The notes beneath the pieces are model-generated. The model saw nothing but the letters and a program-made list of their open reading frames with translations, was not told the DNA's origin and did no database searches. DNA of 54,203 nt from Priestia aryabhattai B8W22 (GTDB taxonomy: Bacteria > Bacillota > Bacilli > Bacillales > Bacillaceae_H), in NCBI RefSeq assembly GCF_000956595.1, contig NZ_JYOO01000032.1:1-54203 (forward strand), read 5' to 3'. A program made the translations under genes and the position numbers. Below, piece after piece: positions 43,757 to 51,181 of the stretch. How positions within the stretch are numbered: the stretch's first letter is position 1; each line of letters starts with the position of its first letter.

Positions 43757-44179
43757 AATTTTCTTTAATAGAAAGTAAATATGCCTCCCCCTACAAAAAG
43801 AGCGTGTCAAAAGATCTAATTCAAATCCATCTTAAAACTCAAAAATATACCTTATTTCTTCAAAACGTTGCCATACTAAAGATACAAAAAGAAGCATTCT
43901 TTTCTTGTTCCATCACTCTACAATAGAGGGAATTTACGGATAACCTCTAAAATAGGTTTTAAGTTGCATGATTAGGAGTAAATATTACTATAACTACTCT
44001 CATATTTTTAGACAAGCTGCATATGTATAAAATGAGAGAGTCGAACGTATTCCACATATCCCTAAATTTCTTCTTCTCACAAAAAAATTGACGAACTTTT
44101 TTTGTCAACAGGTGCGTATAGATATGATAGAATTCCTATATAATGACCTGGATTCATTTCTAAACAAGGAGTTTTGACT
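43757..44179. other. Intergenic region upstream of the 54-aa gene
   Basis: No gene was seen in about 420 bases. Near the right end TTGTCA (44102-44107) and TATGAT (44123-44128) could form a promoter with short spacing for the small gene. TTGAC and GTCAA (44088-44108) are inverted around A/T sequence there. Confidence 0.4.
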
Positions 44180-44344
44180 ATGATTAATGAACAAGAGACG
44201 TTGTTATTTATTAAAGAACTTGGCCGCTTGTTGAAAGACTATCAAAACTGTTCAAACGCCTCTGTAAAAAGTGAAATATATAAAGATATCGTGTTGTTGA
44301 GCAATGTTATCCAGTTAGATCACGTGAACGTTTCTTACGCTTAG
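44180..44344 (+). CDS. Small protein of 54 aa
   Basis: Starts MINEQETLLFIKELGRLL after AAGGAG (eight bases before ATG), and ends SNVIQLDHVNVSYA. It is followed by a strong hairpin. The composition is amphipathic-helical with one Cys. No family was recognised; the ribosome site, flanking promoter-like sequence and terminator support a real gene. Confidence 0.6.
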   Translation: MINEQETLLFIKELGRLLKDYQNCSNASVKSEIYKDIVLLSNVIQLDHVNVSYA

Positions 44345-44389
44345 AAAATCTTTTTTATTTCTTTATAAATTTCAGTTTTTCTACTATAA

Positions 44390-44446
44390 CTACAGAAAAG
44401 GAAGAAAAGAGAAGATTTCCATCCATCTCTTTTCTTCCTTTTCTCA
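44390..44446. terminator. Bidirectional terminator with an 18-bp stem
   Basis: GAAAAGGAAGAAAAGAGA (44395-44412) and its exact complement (44426-44443), between the 54-aa gene and the convergent peptidase gene. Confidence 0.88.
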
Positions 44447-44468
44447 TTTTCGTGTTTTTTATAGTTAT

Positions 44469-45164
44469 TTAGAACATAGTTTTATTAAAATTACTATAGA
44501 TTTTTTCGAGTGTCTTCGGTCCAACTATTCCATCTACCTGCAGATAAAGTGCTTGTTGAAAAGCTTTGACCGCTTTGAGAGTCGAAGACCCGAATATACC
44601 GTCTGCTCCGCTAAAAAGAGAATAGCCTAAGTGAATAAGCATACGTTGAATTAACTGTACTTGATTTCCTCGATCTCCGTATTTAATTAGCACTCTTGAA
44701 GCCTTTTCCGTTTGTTTCTCAGATGATTTTCCACTTCGAAGCTCCGACAAAGATAAACCGAATGTATATTGAAAATGAGGATAATCTTTTAAGCTTTTCC
44801 AATCTCCTCCCCATTCCAACCCGATCCTTTTTCCTATCTCTCCCGCTTTGTTCCATCTTCGATCAATGGTCCAGTCAACTTCTCCGTTGTTATCAAGCAG
44901 CGCAATATCAAAAGCTAGTCCATAATTATGATAAGAATAGCCGCCTTTGGCATTAGTCACGATACTTCCTGGTGTTGTTCGGCCTTGTGAATATAGTTTA
45001 TGCTGCTGCTCTATCGATCTAAATCCTTCAGTGATCACAACAAATATGCTTTCTTTATATGCTTGCCTAATGAGCTCGTACGATTTTTCTTGCACCATTT
45101 CATGTACATTCTGCAACTTATTTTCTGCTTTTTTTAACAGCTTGTCTAATGATAAATCGCTCAT
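44469..45164 (-). CDS. Peptidoglycan L-Ala-D-Glu/D-Ala peptidase (M15) with peptidoglycan-binding domain
   Basis: A 231-aa enzyme. The M15 metallopeptidase domain has SYHNYGLAFDIALL (His and Asp ligands) and DYPHFQY (His ligand), like CwlK and phage endolysin Ply500. A C-terminal PG_binding_1 repeat follows (YGDRGNQVQLIQRMLIHLGY, FGSSTLKAVKAFQQ). No signal peptide is visible, so release may be holin-like, by lysis, or non-classical. ATG with AAGGAG eight bases upstream is used, not the GTG three codons earlier. Confidence 0.87.
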   Translation of the reverse strand: MSDLSLDKLLKKAENKLQNVHEMVQEKSYELIRQAYKESIFVVITEGFRSIEQQHKLYSQGRTTPGSIVTNAKGGYSYHNYGLAFDIALLDNNGEVDWTIDRRWNKAGEIGKRIGLEWGGDWKSLKDYPHFQYTFGLSLSELRSGKSSEKQTEKASRVLIKYGDRGNQVQLIQRMLIHLGYSLFSGADGIFGSSTLKAVKAFQQALYLQVDGIVGPKTLEKIYSNFNKTMF

Positions 45165-45299
45165 ACTCCCCACTCCTTAACTAGATGGCTTCTCCTTATA
45201 TATACGTATAAGACGAACTCTAAGGGAGGCATCCAGTATCAGTTTATGCGGGAAGTAGTTAAGTGGTGCAACAGTGCCGCCTGCTGTGTAGAGCTGCTG

Positions 45300-46049
45300 T
45301 TATTTCAGTACCCAGTGGCTAATAGCCTTCGCTACTCCATTATTGACATTTGTATCTGTCACCCAGTCCGCTGCTTCTTTTACAGCTTCCTGAGCATTTC
45401 CCATGGCTATTCCACAACCTGCCGCTTCAATCATAGCCATATCATTTAAGCTGTCTCCCATTGCAATGACTTCATCCATTGAAATGCCCAAACGGTCACA
45501 TACAGTCATGATCCCTTTTGCTTTGTTAATACCAAGTGCATTAATTTCTAAATTCGTTAAACTAGAGTTGCTGATTTCAAAATCTGAAATGCCTGCTATT
45601 TGTTTCAGCACTTCTTCTCGTAAAGCATCATCTGGAATATCGTAGCCAAACTTCAGCCATTCCTGTGAAGCAATATCTTCTGGAAATTCATCTCTCCATA
45701 CTTTATCCGTAGTCACAGCCCAAAAGGTAAGCTTATGCTCTTGCGTTAAATTCCACATTTTCTCAATGTGTGAAGCATCAATTAACTTTCGTTCTACAAG
45801 CTGTCCAGATTCATCCCAAATTTCACTTCCGTTTACTGTAATAAGGTAAGAAGACAGCTGAAGAGATTGCGCGTATTCACGGCATGTTAAAAGAGATCGC
45901 CCCGTGCTTAATACCACATGAACACCTTGTTCTTGAGCTTTAGCAATGGCCGCGCGATTTTCTTCAGGAATTTCTTGCTGATTGTTCAGCAGGGTTCCAT
46001 CCATATCTAGTGCAATCAGTTTAAATTCTTTCTTTTCATTTGTTTGCAT
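45300..46049 (-). CDS. Cof-type HAD-IIB phosphatase
   Basis: A 249-aa haloacid-dehalogenase-fold phosphatase. Motif I LDMDGTLL (nucleophile Asp), motif II VLSTGRS, a C2B cap, and motif III/IV INKAKGI and MGDSLNDMAMIEAAG. Substrates of Cof proteins are usually sugar phosphates or FMN/PLP-type cofactors and cannot be predicted here. ATG with GGAGAGAGAAAG upstream. Confidence 0.88.
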   Translation of the reverse strand: MQTNEKKEFKLIALDMDGTLLNNQQEIPEENRAAIAKAQEQGVHVVLSTGRSLLTCREYAQSLQLSSYLITVNGSEIWDESGQLVERKLIDASHIEKMWNLTQEHKLTFWAVTTDKVWRDEFPEDIASQEWLKFGYDIPDDALREEVLKQIAGISDFEISNSSLTNLEINALGINKAKGIMTVCDRLGISMDEVIAMGDSLNDMAMIEAAGCGIAMGNAQEAVKEAADWVTDTNVNNGVAKAISHWVLK

Positions 46050-46294
46050 CTTTCTCTCTCCTTCTCATCAGTAGTAAGTATGACATTACCCTGAGCATTT
46101 GGCTTATACTATGTAACTCTTACTATAACTGTAGCACAGGAGCATTTCACTCTGCATCAGATAAGCGCTAAAATGGTCAATTATTTTATGGGGAATAATT
46201 GAAGGAAAGCAGCATACCTTTGCCGTAATTTATATTTAACGCTTTTCATTTTTATTTATTTCAACTAGAATTTTGGTAAAAGGATGTGAATGTT

Positions 46295-47137
46295 ATGAAC
46301 ACTATTATTTCACCGGCTGACTTACATACTGCATTACAACAACCTCAACACTCCATTGTGTTGCTCGACTGCCGATTTACCCTTGGAAAGCCTGAGGCAG
46401 GCGCAGATGCTTATCAGAATGAGCACCTCCCGGATGCTCATTATTTGGATTTAGAAAAAGATTTGTCCTCTGTGGCTGCTTCTCACGGAGGCAGACACCC
46501 GCTGCCCGATGTTCAAAAGCTAGCTCAGAAGCTCGGCCGCTTAGGAATTAATGCTGATTCAAAAGTCGTCGTTTATGATGAACAAAACGGAATGATGGCT
46601 TCAAGAACATGGTGGCTACTGCGATATATAGGAATTGAATACGTCCAAATTTTAAATGGAGGTTTTAATAACTGGAAACAATCGGGATATGAAACAACGA
46701 AGAGCGTTCCAGCAGCTTCTCCTCAAACTTTTGTACCTTTCATTCAACAAGATTGGGGACTTGTAGGAGTTGAATACGTAAAAGAGAATCTTCATAATCT
46801 TAATGTTGTTCTTGTCGACTCTCGTGAAAAAAAGAGATATCTCGGCTTAGAAGAACCCATTGATTTTGTAGCAGGACATATTCCAGGCGCCATTCATTCT
46901 TTTTGGCAAGATGTGTTAACTTCAGAAGGTTTATGGAAAACAGATAAAGAGTGGAAGGAGATGTTTTCAGCTATTGATTCTCACGCTGAAATCATTGTAT
47001 ACTGCGGATCAGGTGTATCTGCCTGCCCTAACGTTTTAGCTTTAAAATCAGCCGGTTTTCCAAATGTAAAATTATATGCCGGCAGCTGGAGCGATTGGAT
47101 TAGCTATCGTGACAATCCCATTGAGAAAAACAGATAG
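46295..47137 (+). CDS. Sulfurtransferase with tandem rhodanese domains
   Basis: A 280-aa two-domain rhodanese. The C-terminal domain holds the active-site loop YCGSGVSAC (catalytic Cys), closer to the CGSGV pattern of 3-mercaptopyruvate sulfurtransferases. The N-terminal domain has LLDCRF and VVYDEQNGMMASRTWW and is probably inactive. ATG is preferred to the GTG three codons earlier since AAAGGA is ten bases before it. Single gene. Confidence 0.87.
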   Translation: MNTIISPADLHTALQQPQHSIVLLDCRFTLGKPEAGADAYQNEHLPDAHYLDLEKDLSSVAASHGGRHPLPDVQKLAQKLGRLGINADSKVVVYDEQNGMMASRTWWLLRYIGIEYVQILNGGFNNWKQSGYETTKSVPAASPQTFVPFIQQDWGLVGVEYVKENLHNLNVVLVDSREKKRYLGLEEPIDFVAGHIPGAIHSFWQDVLTSEGLWKTDKEWKEMFSAIDSHAEIIVYCGSGVSACPNVLALKSAGFPNVKLYAGSWSDWISYRDNPIEKNR

Positions 47138-47139
47138 AC

Positions 47140-47190
47140 AAAGAAGGCTCAGTCTCACCAAAAGTATAGGGACTGAACCTTCTTTTTTTG
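47140..47190 (+). terminator. Terminator of the rhodanese gene
   Basis: AGAAGGCTCAGTC and GACTGAACCTTCT with one mismatch, then T7. Confidence 0.82.
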
Positions 47191-47212
47191 TACTTTTCTT
47201 ATTAGTCGCATG

Positions 47213-47866
47213 CTATTTACTGAGCCTCAACATAAAGTCATGAAGCCGATCTAAGGTAAGTAAATTTTGATTACATGCTTCGCTATCTTGACAAATATAA
47301 TTTCCTCGTTGGGTAAATGTTCCTTGAACAGTTCCTTTGATTTCAGCAGTGAACATACCGACTTCTTCGTAGCTGTGACAAAGTGTGCATATTCCCTTCT
47401 GGTTGATAGGCTTAAACGTTCCTTGAATACCTTTTAGCTTCTGAGTATAGAGATCCTGCGCTACGATAAACTTTCTGTTTGAGCCTTTATCGATCCAGCT
47501 AATATAGGAAATGCTCGTTAGATCAATGCTATCAGCAGAAGGAACCTTTAACTTTTTCACTTTCGGAAACAATTTTTTTACGCCAGCTTCTGTAAAAGAT
47601 TTAAATGGAATCACGTAAGGCTTTATCGTTTCTAAAAACACTTCTGCTTGTTCCTTAGTTCTAACTTCAGCAACTGGTAGCAGCAATTCTTCCTGTTCCT
47701 CGCTAAGAACATCAAACGCATGTAAGACTTTTTCTTTTGCAAGAGCTTTTAAGGCCAGCAGCACATCGGAATTATTCACTGTTCCATACCCATTGATAAG
47801 GATTTGCGTTTGGCTTTTGATAAAGTTATATTGATCATTTCTTATAAACGCTTCCACGTTCTTCAC
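47213..47866 (-). CDS. FusB/FusC-type elongation factor G-binding protein
   Basis: A 217-aa protein with an N-terminal helical EF-G-binding domain and a C-terminal treble-clef zinc finger. Ligands: CTLCHSYEEVGMF (CxxC) and YICQDSEACNQNL (C-x5-C). FusB proteins free EF-G from the ribosome and give fusidic acid resistance; chromosomal homologues such as Listeria/Bacillus Fbp likely aid ribosome recycling. Whether this one protects against the drug is not known. Confidence 0.87.
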   Translation of the reverse strand: MKNVEAFIRNDQYNFIKSQTQILINGYGTVNNSDVLLALKALAKEKVLHAFDVLSEEQEELLLPVAEVRTKEQAEVFLETIKPYVIPFKSFTEAGVKKLFPKVKKLKVPSADSIDLTSISYISWIDKGSNRKFIVAQDLYTQKLKGIQGTFKPINQKGICTLCHSYEEVGMFTAEIKGTVQGTFTQRGNYICQDSEACNQNLLTLDRLHDFMLRLSK

Positions 47867-47953
47867 TCCTTCTTCATTTAATCAGCTACTTTTTACTTTA
47901 CCGTATGGACTCCTCTTACGAAATGTAAAAAATAAATCAGAATTAAACTCTAC

Positions 47954-47994
47954 CTAAAAAAGCGCGGGCATTCAGCCGCCAGCGCTTGATTTTT
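47954..47994 (-). terminator. Terminator of the CD3324-family gene
   Basis: AAGCGC and GCGCTT arms with an inner GCGG/CCCGC pairing, followed by T6 on the minus strand. Confidence 0.65.
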
Positions 47995-48262
47995 ACCGTT
48001 GCTTTTTGTATACAATTTTTTTGATGGTTTCGGTTGATAAGAAGTATTCACGGGCTAGTTCTTCAATTGAAGTTCCTTTTTTAAACAACTTCTTAATACG
48101 TTCGTTTCGTTCATCGATCAACTTTCTTCCACCAGAGCAAGTTCCCCATTTTCTTTTTGCCTTCTGCGGCTTTGGAATATAAATGGTTTCTCCTTGAATG
48201 TATTTTTGAATTTCACTAATCAGCTCTTCAGGTAAAATATTTGTTGCTTTTACATACGTCAT
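47993..48262 (-). CDS. CD3324 family small DNA-binding-like protein
   Basis: An 89-aa protein. N-terminal LPEELISEIQKYIQGETIYIPKP and C-terminal helix-turn-helix (SIEELAREYFLSTETIKKIV) are typical of the CD3324 family of clostridia and bacilli, proposed to be regulators. The basic middle (WGTCSGGRKLIDERNERIK) may contact nucleic acid. GGAG is nine bases before ATG. A 30-codon ORF and a nested inverted repeat lie directly upstream, on the same strand. Confidence 0.82.
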   Translation of the reverse strand: MTYVKATNILPEELISEIQKYIQGETIYIPKPQKAKRKWGTCSGGRKLIDERNERIKKLFKKGTSIEELAREYFLSTETIKKIVYKKQR

Positions 48263-48303
48263 TTCTGCCAGCTCCTTATGTGATTTTGCTTATACAATAA
48301 GGG

Positions 48304-48409
48304 GCAAAGCCATATATATATTAGAAATGAGATATGCTCGGTTAGGCGATGTATCTTACTAAACCGTCCACCCCATGCAAAGTATCGCCTTTCTAATATC
48401 AGGCTTTGC
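48304..48409 (-). other. Nested inverted-repeat element upstream of the CD3324 gene
   Basis: Three nested perfect pairings occur: GCAAAGCC (48304-48311) with GGCTTTGC (48402-48409); ATATTAGAAA (48318-48327) with TTTCTAATAT (48390-48399); AGGCGAT (48344-48350) with ATCGCCT (48384-48390). In addition ATGCAAAG (48375-48382) can pair with CTTTGCAT (48404-48411), an alternative to the first stem. It covers the end of the 30-codon ORF. It could be a structured leader RNA or a MITE-like insertion. Confidence 0.65.
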
Positions 48410-48451
48410 ATGAGACGCTGCAGTATCTGGTAAATATCTTTTATTTACCAT
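48359..48451 (-). CDS. Possible 30-aa leader peptide
   Basis: A frame with an excellent ribosome site (GGAGG, eight bases before ATG). It starts MVNKRYLPDTAAS and ends AILCMGWTV. The 3' half of the ORF forms the 5' arms of the nested stem structure, so translation would influence folding. A TATAAT box lies about 75 bp upstream. I found no known counterpart, and whether the peptide is made is uncertain. Confidence 0.42.
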   Translation of the reverse strand: MVNKRYLPDTAASHAKPDIRKAILCMGWTV

Positions 48452-48466
48452 TTATTACACCTCCGC

Positions 48467-48483
48467 TTTACATCGAATGTAAA
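48467..48483. promoter_or_regulatory. Palindrome upstream of the 30-codon ORF
   Basis: TTTACAT-CGA-ATGTAAA, a perfect 7-bp inverted repeat just upstream of the ribosome site and downstream of a TATAAT box. Candidate operator. Confidence 0.4.
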
Positions 48484-48582
48484 CCAAACTTGTAGAAAAT
48501 TACAATTATTGGCTCATATTTTATTATAAACTATCTATAATCTTGCACACAACACCTTCTTACTTATAAAGATGACACCATA

Positions 48583-48636
48583 AATAAAACGAACTTGCAG
48601 TGAGCTCGTTGTTTTCCCTGCAAGTTCGTTTTGTTT
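48583..48636 (-). terminator. Terminator of the 42-codon hydrophilic gene
   Basis: AAAACGAACTTGCAG (48586-48600) and its exact complement (48618-48632), a 15-bp stem. Confidence 0.85.
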
Positions 48637-48639
48637 TTG

Positions 48640-48768
48640 TTATGAACGCTTCTGTTTTTTGTTAGCTGAACTGCTTTGAACACCTTGTTCAGAAGTGGTC
48701 GTCCCTTGTCCTTCTACATTTGGTGAACCTAGCTCTGATTTTGAGCGGTCTTTTTTAATTTTACTCAT
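48640..48768 (-). CDS. Small hydrophilic protein of 42 aa
   Basis: Starts MSKIKKDRSKSELGSPNVEG after GGAGG eight bases upstream, and ends in a basic SSANKKQKRS tail. It is disordered, rich in Ser, Lys and Gln, without hydrophobic segments, like small acid-soluble-type spore proteins, though no SASP signature is present. The frame is open 31 codons further, but without another ribosome site. Strong terminator downstream. Confidence 0.62.
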   Translation of the reverse strand: MSKIKKDRSKSELGSPNVEGQGTTTSEQGVQSSSANKKQKRS

Positions 48769-48833
48769 GTCACTCACCTCCAGTTTGTAGTGTACCCTTT
48801 GTACAGCTACATATAAGGAGACGCGTGCTGTTT

Positions 48834-49514
48834 TTATTGTTTCTTGAGCATAAATAACCATAGAAACGTTAAGGCTTGTTTTAATTCCTGTGGAAGCTGT
48901 CCAATCAGCTTATCTGTAACATTTCGCTTATATACACCTTCGCCATCAATTACTTCCCATCCATTTTCTTTTGCAAGCTGTTCAAACTCCCACGGCATCA
49001 TCGTATTGCAAATAACGTCTTCCCCATATAGTCTTTGATAACTATTGGTACGTGGCTGAGCAGTTGGCCCAAGAATACCTACACATGCATATCCTCCTCT
49101 TTTTACAACTCGGTGCAATTCCTTCAGAGCTAATCGCGGGTGCTCCGTCCATTCTAAAGCGTTGATTACCATAACCCCTTCTACTGATTCAGAAGACAGC
49201 GGGAGCTTCATAATATCAGCTTGAGCAAACGACAAATTTTCACTTTTATGCAGCTCGGATGCTTTTTGAACCATTTCTTCTGATAAATCAAGACCGATTG
49301 CTTTATATCCAGAAGCTGCTAGAAGAGAAGTTCCAAACCCATCACCACAGCCGACGTCTGCTAGCAAAGCGCCTTTTTTAAGATGTTTTTGAATAAATGG
49401 AATCACTGTTTTCCGGCTTCCGTTTTTCCACATTTCTTCACTTCGGCTATTCCAAAATGATACTTTTTGATTCCACTCGTCTTGAGCTTGATCATGCCAA
49501 TTAAATGTTGTCAT
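48834..49514 (-). CDS. Class I SAM-dependent methyltransferase
   Basis: A 226-aa UbiE/type-11 methyltransferase fold protein. SAM motif I LLADVGCGDGFGTSLLA, motif II KAIGLDLSEEMVQKA, and the post-II motif FAQADIMKLPLSSESVEGV. The substrate is unknown. No helpful neighbours; the region around it consists of short hydrophilic genes. ATG with GGGGATAAAAA upstream. Confidence 0.85.
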   Translation of the reverse strand: MTTFNWHDQAQDEWNQKVSFWNSRSEEMWKNGSRKTVIPFIQKHLKKGALLADVGCGDGFGTSLLAASGYKAIGLDLSEEMVQKASELHKSENLSFAQADIMKLPLSSESVEGVMVINALEWTEHPRLALKELHRVVKRGGYACVGILGPTAQPRTNSYQRLYGEDVICNTMMPWEFEQLAKENGWEVIDGEGVYKRNVTDKLIGQLPQELKQALTFLWLFMLKKQ

Positions 49515-49612
49515 TTTTTATCCCCTTTGCACTCTTTTCTTTACCTTATCACTTTTTATAATGAATAAAAACGACTATTTCAGCAACCATATAGATGTAA
49601 AGGAAGGTGTTT

Positions 49613-49843
49613 ATGTGTATGAAAGAACGTTTCGTTGCAGTACGTAAAAATGCAGACGGTGACCTCTTAGAATTCCAAACGGCTTCAGGAGACGTTTTAA
49701 CCTATGAAGAAGCGTTAAAGAAAGTAGAAGCCGGGGACGTTGAGCATGTGAGTACCTTTGTAGGGAAAGACGGCGGTACGTATATTCGCAGCATTCCTGA
49801 TCATGACAAAACAAATAATCTCGATGCATTGCCATCGTTTTAA
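49613..49843 (+). CDS. DUF3892 family protein
   Basis: A 76-aa protein. ERFVAVRKNADGDLLEFQTA and TYEEALKKVEAGDVEHVSTF are typical of the DUF3892 family in bacilli, and the C-terminus DNLDALPSF-like stretch is also seen there. Function unknown. ATG after AAGGAAGG is used, but an ATG two codons later is equally possible. The next gene starts 12 bases after its stop. Confidence 0.75.
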   Translation: MCMKERFVAVRKNADGDLLEFQTASGDVLTYEEALKKVEAGDVEHVSTFVGKDGGTYIRSIPDHDKTNNLDALPSF

Positions 49844-49855
49844 AGGAGAATGAAG

Positions 49856-50002
49856 ATGACTAAAAAGAATAACAAAGGAAGCGCTAATCAAAGTAATCCA
49901 AAAACCCAGCACCACCTTGTAGAAATGGGTGAAGAAATTTCAAGCGGGGATAATTCAAAGGGAAACAAACGCAACAAAGATCAGTCAAGTAAAACACAAT
50001 AA
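49856..50002 (+). CDS. Small hydrophilic protein of 48 aa
   Basis: Starts MTKKNNKGSANQSNPKTQHH after AAAGGAG nine bases upstream, and ends GNKRNKDQSSKTQ. Disordered and rich in Asn, Lys, Ser and Gln, with one acidic patch (VEMGEEISSGD). It is close behind the DUF3892 gene and so probably forms an operon with it. Composition resembles the 42-aa protein at 48.7 kb and minor spore proteins, but no motif proves it. Confidence 0.62.
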   Translation: MTKKNNKGSANQSNPKTQHHLVEMGEEISSGDNSKGNKRNKDQSSKTQ

Positions 50003-50036
50003 AAAAAAGCCGTGCGAAAAAGCACGGCTTTTTTAT
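50003..50036. terminator. Bidirectional terminator
   Basis: AAGCCGTGC/GCACGGCTT stem with A/T runs on both sides, between the 48-aa gene and the convergent peptide gene. Confidence 0.9.
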
Positions 50037-50155
50037 TAATGTTGGCTAGGAAGACCTAATGTTGAAAAATCTCCTGTTGCGACGCTTGTTCCAACTGAAG
50101 CAACACCTGCTACTAATGTAAACGCTAATGCCATACCGACTAATACTTTTTTCAT
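50036..50155 (-). CDS. Secreted peptide precursor of 39 aa, candidate RNPP signalling peptide
   Basis: A 39-codon gene with a strong ribosome site (AGGAGG eight bases before ATG). The N-terminus is a Sec-type signal (MKKVLVGMALAFTLVAGVAS) with an A-rich cleavage region, and the short hydrophilic C-terminus ends DFSTLGLPSQH. Size and layout match Phr, PapR and NprX precursors, in which the last residues form the mature signal. It lies 150 bp downstream of a PlcR-like regulator on the same strand, as papR does with plcR. Its own promoter is visible. The mature peptide cannot be fixed from sequence. Confidence 0.68.
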   Translation of the reverse strand: MKKVLVGMALAFTLVAGVASVGTSVATGDFSTLGLPSQH

Positions 50156-50220
50156 AATTATTTCCTCCTCTTTCTTTGATTTGACTCTAGTGTATCACAG
50201 GATAAAAGTAGATGAATTCC

Positions 50221-50298
50221 TTTCTATCAGCATTTATCACCTTAAAACCATGGATTTCCTCCATTTTGATAGAAATTTCTCAAAAATTATAATGATAG
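50221..50298. promoter_or_regulatory. Repeated TGATAG/CTATCA elements before the peptide gene
   Basis: TTTCTATCA (50221-50229) and TGATAGAAA (50267-50275) form a 9-bp inverted repeat with 37 bp between. A further TGATAG (50293-50298) lies next to the -10 box. Candidate binding sites of the adjacent regulator; they do not match the PlcR box of the B. cereus group. Confidence 0.4.
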
Positions 50299-50313
50299 GA
50301 ATATTTTAAACAA
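50286..50313 (-). promoter_or_regulatory. Probable promoter of the peptide gene
   Basis: On the minus strand TTGTTT (50313-50308) and TATAAT (50291-50286) are 16 bp apart. The -35 box overlaps the stop codon of the regulator gene, so the peptide can be expressed independently. Confidence 0.55.
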
Positions 50314-51181
50314 ATAGAGCTTCAAGTTCTTTTTCTACTAGCTTGACGAATCGCTCGTTTCGTTGCAAGGTGAAAATGGTCATAGACTTTTCCATATATT
50401 CTTTACCTTGTTCAATTTTACCTAATTTGATTAAGCTCTCTCCTGCTTGGTAATGAAGTTCTCCAAATAGATACATTGATTCATTACTAATGCACAAATC
50501 GATTCCTCGGTTGCTATATATTAATGATTCATCATAGTTACTCATATCTCCAAGCGTTTTGGCAAGTGCATTTAAAATTCTAATTTTTATATTTTCGTCT
50601 TTTGTTTGGGGCAGCTCATTTAAGCTTTTGAGTGCTGTTTGATATGTATCTAGAGCCTGTTCATACTCTTTCTCTTCATAAAGAATAATCCCAATGCTAT
50701 TTAAAATTTCAATTTCTCTTTCTTTATAAAACGTTGCCGATTGCTTAGTAAGCTCGATCGCTTGGTACATTTTAGACAGCGCATCTTCTTTATTATGATG
50801 AATGTAATACACGCAAATACCTTCGTGCCACATTAAAAATTGCTTGTTCAGCGGATTTTGAAACAGGGGACTTTCTTTTTCTTTTACAATGATATTATGA
50901 ATAGCATCATAATCTCTCTGACGAATATATTGACGAATTAACGATTGGACCGCATCTACGTAATCAAGTCGAGGTGATTCTACACTATCAAAAAAGTAGT
51001 TAACATCTACGCCAAGGCGCTTAGAAATTTTATAGAGGGTAATGCTTGATGGATATTCTTCACCATTTTCAATTTTGCTGATTTGCGCTTGTGTACAAAT
51101 GTCTCTTGATAATTCTTGTTGTGTCAACCCTGCCATTTTGCGAAGGTCTCTCATAACACTCCCAATTCTATACTCTCTCAT
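50306..51181 (-). CDS. PlcR-like RNPP regulator (HTH_XRE plus TPR)
   Basis: A 291-aa protein. N-terminal Xre-type helix-turn-helix (MRDLRKMAGLTQQELSRDIC, TQAQISKIENGEEYPSSITL), then about five TPR-like repeats (for example YEQALDTYQTALKSLNELPQ and YDESLIYSNRGIDLC). Length and layout match PlcR (285 aa) and the RNPP group, whose TPR domain binds a re-imported oligopeptide. ATG MREYRIG with AAGGGTG upstream is used. The 39-aa secreted-peptide gene follows. Its targets and peptide specificity are unknown; it could also be an orphan regulator. Confidence 0.85.
   Translation of the reverse strand: MREYRIGSVMRDLRKMAGLTQQELSRDICTQAQISKIENGEEYPSSITLYKISKRLGVDVNYFFDSVESPRLDYVDAVQSLIRQYIRQRDYDAIHNIIVKEKESPLFQNPLNKQFLMWHEGICVYYIHHNKEDALSKMYQAIELTKQSATFYKEREIEILNSIGIILYEEKEYEQALDTYQTALKSLNELPQTKDENIKIRILNALAKTLGDMSNYDESLIYSNRGIDLCISNESMYLFGELHYQAGESLIKLGKIEQGKEYMEKSMTIFTLQRNERFVKLVEKELEALFV

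Noticed and set aside
44088-44108. Possible LexA/SOS box near the 54-aa gene
   Set aside because: TTGAC...GTCAA lacks the CGAAC-N4-GTTCG core.
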